Source: Bathymodiolus brooksi (lineage: Eukaryota > Mollusca > Bivalvia > Mytilida > Modiolidae). From it: DNA of 64,000 bases. A program made the position numbers and the translations under genes. How positions within the stretch are numbered: position 1 is the first letter of the stretch; each line of letters begins with the position of its first letter. The notes beneath the pieces were generated by a model. That model saw only the letters and a program-made list of their open reading frames with translations. It searched no databases and had not been told where the DNA came from. The stretch is from the NCBI GenBank assembly GCA_963680875.1, contig OY804588.1, forward strand, positions 81,368,829-81,432,828. Direction: 5' to 3'. Below are positions 54,201-57,200 of the stretch, one piece after another.

Positions 54201-57200
54201 AAACTTTTGAATTCTGAGGTTAGACATAGGTGTTAATTTCCTCTGTTTCACTGCATCAGGGGTGTAATGATTAGCATGCTCATCACGAGTGCAGTAAAAC
54301 CTGTTTGGGTCAAACCACAGCCTATCAAATTGGTATTTGTTGCTTCTTCACTAAGCACACAGCATTAAGAAGAATGAGTAAAGACTGGTTAGCATGGAAT
54401 CAGGATAATGTGTCCGAGTGGGGTGACATGTCTACCCGTAGACTGTTGTTTCAGTGAGCTAACATTATAAAAATCCAACTAAGCATGTTGCTGTAGTACA
54501 AAACGGACCTCATCATCATCTCATTGAAAATTAACTTGTTCTCGCCATGGTATAGCTGAAAAATTTCTGAATTGGCGTTAAACAACAATCACTCACTCAC
54601 TCACTACATGAAATGGACACTTTTGTCTAGCTTAAAGGGAAGTAACTACTACAAAAACAGGAAAAAAAGTGTATCATTTATCACAAAGTTGTATCAAGTA
54701 CACTTCGCCATGAGTGGGATGCAAACTCACAACTTCAGTGGCGATTGGCACTGATTGCATAGGTACTTGTAAATTCAACTACCATATGATCACGACGGCC
54801 CCTAAAACATTAGTAAAACTTTGGTCTTGCCATAATATGGCTGAAAAATTGCTGAGCTGACGTAAAACAACATTCACTCATTCCTCTGTATCACTAAGTT
54901 CAACATATTAACTGATTATTGTATTACAGTTAAACCTGTCTAAGACGAAACCTGTATAAAACAGAATCCTGTATAAACTTAACTTTAAGTAAAGTCACAA
55001 TATAGAAAATCTTTTGTTAATTTATCCTGTATAACCGAACACCTGTCTATTCCGAACACAAACGTTTGTCCCAAGGAGGTTTGGTGTAGAAGGTTTCACT
55101 GCATAACTACTTGATTGAATTCTGAATATCTAAAATAGATCGCAAATAACCTAAAAAAACGAAGTAATTCATGAATATATGTTAGAGTATGAGTTTATGG
55201 TGTTTAATGCCACTTTCAACAATATTTCAGTTATATCGTGGCGATCAGTTTTATTGGTGGAGAAAACCTGGAGAAAACCACCAACCTGTCGCAAGTCACT
55301 GACAAACTTTATCACATAATGTTAGGAATGATTTTTTTTTAATATTCCGAATTCCTGCAATCTAGTAGTTATACTATAATAATCACTGTAAAAGTGTTAT
55401 TTTTCACTGATTACAATTATTGTAATTGCAGATATTGTTTTTTGGCATTTTTTTAAAATACGTAATAAAATCATTTTGGTACTGAAAAACAATATTACAA
55501 AAATAAAAACATTGAAAGACACACAAGGGGCTGTCGTGGTCATGATCGTATGGTAGTTGGATTTACAACGACCTATGCAATCAGTGCCTATTATAGATTT
55601 GAGTTTGAATCCTGTTCAGGCAACGTGTGCTTGACACAACATTATGTGATAAATTTGTCAGTACCTTGCGACAGGTTGGTGGTTTTCTCTGGGTACTCTC
55701 GTTTCCTCCACCAATAAAACTAATAGCCACAATATAACTGAAATATTGTTGATCATGGCATTAAATACCATAAACCCACCCTTAAAAACATACAGGACAA
55801 TTACAAATTTCTAATCTTGTATATACATGAAGGCTTATAAGAAATTTGCATACATACATATAAAACGAACATGTACGATAATACACGATTGAAACTACAC
55901 TTCTTGATTGTGTTTTGGGTTTTTCTCATCTGGAATAAGTTCATTTTTGTGGAAAGTTTTTCACGGTTTCTTGTAAACTAACATAGAAAATATTGAAAAA
56001 TAAAAACACTGCGAATATTGATATGTTTACAGTATGTTGAGTCTAGGATCAGACGTCGTTTGGAAACTTAATCTCATGAGCATAAAAAGGACCACAACAT
56101 ATGACATTGGAAATCTAGGTCCGGGCTTAAGACGGACACAAAAATGTGACAGGGTTACACTGGTTAATGGAATCCCAACCCTCCTCTCTTAAAATATTTG
56201 ATATGCAATGGCAATATAGATATAAACAATCGATTACAAACCTGCATAGATTTGTTTCCACTAAAAAAAAAAGAAATGTCTGTGGTAAAAATATTTTAAA
56301 AATAATTACACTAATTTTTTTTAATTTTTTTTTCATTTATCCTTCTTTATGAGCATTTGCTATCTTTAAAAAGGGAAAGTTGAACAAATTTTTATTCCAA
56401 GATTGTGTACCTTATTATATTACAGTCAAAATAAGGAACAAGAGGTACAGATACCTCCTATAATATGTAATATATTAGAGGCCAAGTTGAAGGAGAATGG
56501 ATATCCCTCCAGTATACAGGTATCAGAGGTATGTAACTTAATATGAATTGGTGTTTAACACAAACTTTAGCAATATTTCAGCTATATCGTGGCGTGTAAC
56601 TTGATATGAATTGGAGGCATGAATGAGAATACCAGTTGCCATTAATGAGATCTCCTACCTCTTATTATTTTAAAAGTTTGAAACATACTGCACCATCGTT
56701 GAACAGATGTTGAAACGCATCGGTGGTGTAATGGTTAGCGTGCTCACCTCGAGTGCAATAGATCGTGGGTTAAAGCCTTGATCGGGTCAAACCAAAGACT
56801 ACAAAATTGGTATTTGTTGCTTCTCCGCTAAGCACATAGCAGTATATAAGGAGAAAGAGCAAAGACTGGTTGACTCGGAATCAGGATAATATGTCCGGGT
56901 GGCACGGGATGTCTACACGCAGACTGTTGTTTCAGTGAGCTATCACTATAAAAATCCTACTAAGCATATTGGTTTAGTACAAAGTGGACCTCATCATCAT
57001 TTCATTGAAAATTAACTTGTTCTCGCCATGATATAGCTGAAAAATTACTGAGTTGGCATTAAACAACAATCACTCACTGACTCTTTAACTGATGTTGATA
57101 ATTATGTCTCTCATTGTTTATCTCACCTGTTGGTCTGTCTGATTATCCATCTTTCCATCTCATATTTTTTTTATACATGTGTATGCACAACTTCTTTATT